Source of the DNA: an uncultured Gammaproteobacteria bacterium
GTDB lineage: Bacteria; Pseudomonadota; Gammaproteobacteria; Nitrosococcales; Methylophagaceae
NCBI GenBank assembly: GCA_913058195.1
Contig: CAJXPP010000093.1
Span: 1-7,799, forward strand
Length of the DNA stretch: 7,799 nucleotides
Direction: 5' to 3'
Part shown: positions 5,430 to 7,799 of the stretch, in pieces
Position numbering within the stretch: the first letter of the stretch is position 1
Layout of the letters: each line of letters opens with the position of its first letter
The notes under the pieces: generated by a model
The model's input: the letters and a program-made list of their open reading frames with translations, nothing else
Databases searched by the model: none
Told to the model about the DNA's origin: nothing
Made by a program: the position numbers and the translations under genes

Positions 5430-7268
5430 TTATGCCGTAAAATGCTTATTAACGGTATCAATAATACCATCAGAATCTAGGCCACAGTCTGCAAGTTGTT
5501 GTTTATGCTCACCATGGTCAATAAATTTATCGGGTAAACCCATTATTGAAATAAGCGTCGAGTTAGCTTGCGATATTAAGTATTCTGCAATAGCTGAACC
5601 GGCACCACCAAGCATTGCATTCTCTTCAATAGTAATAATTAACTCATGGCTTACTGCAATTTGGTCTATCAGTGACGTATCCAGAGGTTTAACAAAGCGC
5701 ATATTAACAACAGTGGCATCGACTATTGCTGCAGCATCAAGGGCGGGTTGAACCATGGAGCCAAAAGCTAATATCGCAATCTTATTACCTTGGCGTTTTA
5801 ACTGAGCTTTGCCTATTTCTATCGCCGTTAACTCTGTCTCTATTGTAGCGCCAATACCTACACCTCTAGGGTACCGTACTGCAGCAGGTCCATTGTGACG
5901 ATAGCCTGTTGTGAGCATTTGACGGCATTCATTTTCATCTGCGGGGGCCATTACTACTATATTAGGTATGCAGCGCAGATAACTTAAATCAAAACTGCCC
6001 GCATGTGTTGCGCCATCAGCACCGACTAAACCGCTTCGATCGATAGCAAATAACACTGGGAGTTTTTGTAGCGCTACATCATGAATTAACTGATCATAAG
6101 CACGTTGTAAAAAGGTTGAATAGATTGCAACAACGGGTTTTTTACCTTCACAAGCAATACCGGCAGCTAAGGTGACGGAATGTTGTTCTGCGATGCCAAC
6201 ATCAAAATAGCGATCTGGATAGAGTTCGGAGAATGTATTTAAGCCTGAGCCATCACACATGGCTGGTGTGATGGCCATTAAGTCTTTCGACTCCGCTGCC
6301 ATATCGCATAACCACTGACCGAATACATGGGTATAAGTAGGACCAGAAGGTTTGCTACTATTAGCAGGGCTTACACCATGATATTTACCTGGTTGTTGTT
6401 CGGCGGGTTCAAATCCTTTGCCTTTTTTAGTGACAATATGTAGAAATTGAGGACCTTTTCGTTCGCGTAAATTACTGAGAGTTGGGATTAATGTATTAAG
6501 ATCATGACCGTCAATTGGGCCAATATAGTTAAAGCCCATTTCTTCGAATAAGGTACCTGGAACAACCATTCCTTTAACATGTTCTTCAGCTCGGCGTGCA
6601 ATCTCCCAAGCTGATGGGATATTTTCTAGTACTTTTTTACTACCTTCACGGGCTGATGCGTAAAATTTTCCGGATAAAATACGGGCAAGATAATTAGACA
6701 TGCCACCGACATTTTTAGATATCGACATTTCATTATCATTTAATATGACGAGAAGGTTCGCATCTAAGTCTCCTGCATGAGCCAATGCTTCGTAAGCTTG
6801 TCCAGCAGTAATTGCACCATCTCCAATAATAGCCACGGCGCGACGATTGCTACCAGCGGCTTTAGAAGCTATCGCCATACCTAATGCAGCGCTAATAGAT
6901 GTGCTTGAGTGACCTACACCAAAAGTATCGTAGGGACTTTCGCTTCGCTTAGGGAAACCTGATAAGCCACCTGCTTGACGCATGCTATCCATTCTATCGC
7001 GACGACCAGTAAGAATTTTATGTACGTAACTTTGATGGCCTACATCCCAAACAAAACGATCATCTGGCGTGTTGTAAACATAATGTAGGGCTAGAGTAAG
7101 TTCAGTTACACCTAAGTTAGATGATATGTGGCCGCCCGTTTGTTGAACGCTATCGACAATTAATGCTCGGATTTCATCAGCTAGAAGCGGTAGCTGAGCT
7201 TTATCTAGCTTGCGTAAATCATCGGGGCTATTAATCTGCGCGAGTAAACTATCCATAGGAGTGGTCAT
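5430..7268 (-). CDS. dxs: 1-deoxy-D-xylulose-5-phosphate synthase Dxs
   Basis: Dxs condenses pyruvate and glyceraldehyde 3-phosphate into DXP, the first and flux-controlling step of the MEP isoprenoid pathway and also a precursor for thiamine and pyridoxal phosphate. The 612-residue protein is close to the E. coli length (620). Features in order: GGHISSNLG (45-53) with H47; WDVGHQSYVHKILTGRR (74-90); the thiamine diphosphate/Mg motif GDGAITAG through NDN (149-179); GPIDGHD (250-256); the central transketolase-like domain with YFDVGIAEQH (354-363) and catalytic E361; AIYSTFLQRAYDQ (381-393); DRSGLVGADGATHAG (410-424); and the C-terminal transketolase domain with MRFVKPLD (523-530) and EENAMLGGAGSA (548-559). 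It starts one base after the ispA stop (TAAGATG) without a clear ribosome site, so coupling to ispA is likely. No interruption is seen. Confidence 0.98.
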   Translation of the reverse strand: MTTPMDSLLAQINSPDDLRKLDKAQLPLLADEIRALIVDSVQQTGGHISSNLGVTELTLALHYVYNTPDDRFVWDVGHQSYVHKILTGRRDRMDSMRQAGGLSGFPKRSESPYDTFGVGHSSTSISAALGMAIASKAAGSNRRAVAIIGDGAITAGQAYEALAHAGDLDANLLVILNDNEMSISKNVGGMSNYLARILSGKFYASAREGSKKVLENIPSAWEIARRAEEHVKGMVVPGTLFEEMGFNYIGPIDGHDLNTLIPTLSNLRERKGPQFLHIVTKKGKGFEPAEQQPGKYHGVSPANSSKPSGPTYTHVFGQWLCDMAAESKDLMAITPAMCDGSGLNTFSELYPDRYFDVGIAEQHSVTLAAGIACEGKKPVVAIYSTFLQRAYDQLIHDVALQKLPVLFAIDRSGLVGADGATHAGSFDLSYLRCIPNIVVMAPADENECRQMLTTGYRHNGPAAVRYPRGVGIGATIETELTAIEIGKAQLKRQGNKIAILAFGSMVQPALDAAAIVDATVVNMRFVKPLDTSLIDQIAVSHELIITIEENAMLGGAGSAIAEYLISQANSTLISIMGLPDKFIDHGEHKQQLADCGLDSDGIIDTVNKHFTA

Positions 7269-7269
7269 C

Positions 7270-7750
7270 TTAGTTTTTTCTTTTTACGACAAACTGGGCT
7301 AATTCCGCTAATGTCTGTGTGTTGTAAGGTAATTTATCTAATTCAGATAAAGCATTGACGATTAAGTTATGTGCTTTTTTCTGTGCAGTTTTCAAACCAA
7401 GTAATGCAGGATAAGTTGGTTTGTTAAGTGCTATATCAGCACCTTGGGTTTTGCCTAGTGTATCGGTATCTGCAATAACATCAAGCACATCATCATGAAC
7501 TTGAAAGGCTAAACCAATAGCATAAGCATAATTATCTAAAGCTATTAGTTCAGTTTCATTGATAGTGGGAACAGCTAGAGCGCCTAAACGGACGCTAGCA
7601 CAAATCAATGCACCTGTTTTTAACTCATGCATACTTTGTAAATCACTTAGGCTTATGGTTTTGCCTACTGATTCTAAGTCAATTGCTTGTCCTCCAGCCA
7701 TTCCGAATATGCCAGATTGCTGAGCTAAAGTTTGTACCATTTTGATTTGC
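7270..7750 (-). CDS. ispA: Polyprenyl (farnesyl diphosphate) synthase IspA, C-terminal half only
   Basis: IspA condenses isopentenyl diphosphate with allylic diphosphates to make farnesyl diphosphate. Only the last 159 codons (stop at 7272-7270) are genomic; about 140 N-terminal residues, including the first aspartate-rich motif, lie beyond the contig end. The visible part includes SGIFGMAGGQAIDL, HELKTGALI, the second aspartate-rich motif DDVLD (codons at 7494-7480), GLAFQVHDD and the tail KPTYPALLGL, all typical of bacterial IspA. The frame appears to start at an ATG at 7767-7765, but that ATG and the codons for CIRDR come wholly or partly from the Nextera mosaic end, so there is no native start here. 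Its place directly before dxs is the usual gammaproteobacterial order, and xseB would be expected upstream. Confidence 0.96.
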
Positions 7751-7799
7751 CTGTCTCTTATACACATCTGACGCTGCCGACGATCTACTCTGTGTAGAT
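7751..7799. other. Illumina Nextera i5-side adapter (contamination)
   Basis: The end of the window is non-genomic: Tn5 mosaic end CTGTCTCTTATACACATCT (7751-7769), read-1 adapter complement GACGCTGCCGACGA (7770-7783), index TCTACTCT (7784-7791; complement AGAGTAGA, which matches the published S504 i5 index as I remember it) and GTGTAGAT (7792-7799) of the P5 primer. It fuses in frame to ispA on the minus strand and creates a false start codon. Confidence 0.98.

Noticed and set aside
5410..5751. A 113-codon plus-strand frame across the dxs end and the dxs-queD gap.
   Set aside because: Antisense to the conserved Dxs C-terminal domain, with no ribosome site and a composition typical of an antisense shadow.
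49..7750. CRISPR arrays, tRNA or rRNA genes, insertion sequences, defence genes or a novel system.
   Set aside because: I saw no direct repeats with spacers, no tRNA-like cloverleaf segments and no transposase. Almost all of the DNA is accounted for by recognised housekeeping genes with gaps under 70 bases, apart from the contig edge.
30..7769. Inverted 19-base Tn5/IS50-type ends flanking the whole central region, resembling a composite transposon.
   Set aside because: The ends face outward, so the central DNA is target rather than transposon body. They are the synthetic mosaic end, and Illumina primer and index sequence follows immediately on both sides.

Overview
The window reads as one assembled contig of ordinary chromosomal DNA from a gammaproteobacterium, capped at both ends by untrimmed Illumina Nextera adapter sequence (1-48 and 7751-7799). 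Only about 49-7750 is biological. The proteins closely resemble gammaproteobacterial TtcA, MoeA, MobA/MobB, FolE2, QueD, Dxs and IspA. The DNA is AT-rich by eye and uniform in character, so nothing suggests recent transfer. The linkage of ispA, dxs, queD and folE2 hints at a marine lineage such as the Methylophaga/Cycloclasticus/sulfur-oxidiser group, but that placement is a guess.

Layout, left to right: the left adapter; the possible first codons of an unidentified minus-strand gene cut by the contig edge (about 49-136); then a tight minus-strand block transcribed mobAB -> moeA -> ttcA (3449 down to 181). A plus-strand gene for a secreted retropepsin-like aspartic protease (3479-4123) diverges from mobAB across only 29 bp. 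A strong two-way hairpin terminator (4134-4174) separates it from a second minus-strand block transcribed ispA (partial) -> dxs -> queD -> folE2 (7750 down to 4188). The right adapter cuts off the N-terminal half of IspA.

How the genes work together: MoeA inserts molybdate into molybdopterin, and the fused MobA-MobB protein makes the guanine dinucleotide form, so these two are late molybdenum cofactor steps; TtcA (tRNA 2-thiocytidine) is translationally linked to them. In the other block, IspA and Dxs serve isoprenoid synthesis (Dxs makes DXP at the MEP pathway entry, IspA elongates to farnesyl diphosphate). FolE2 and QueD catalyse consecutive steps from GTP towards 7-deazaguanine (queuosine) tRNA modification, with FolE2 also able to feed folate. 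Both blocks therefore include a tRNA modification function.

I found no undescribed biological system. The most consequential observation is technical: the apparent start of the 165-residue IspA-like reading frame (MCIRDR) is adapter-encoded. The outward-facing Tn5 mosaic ends at the two termini could be mistaken for a transposon.
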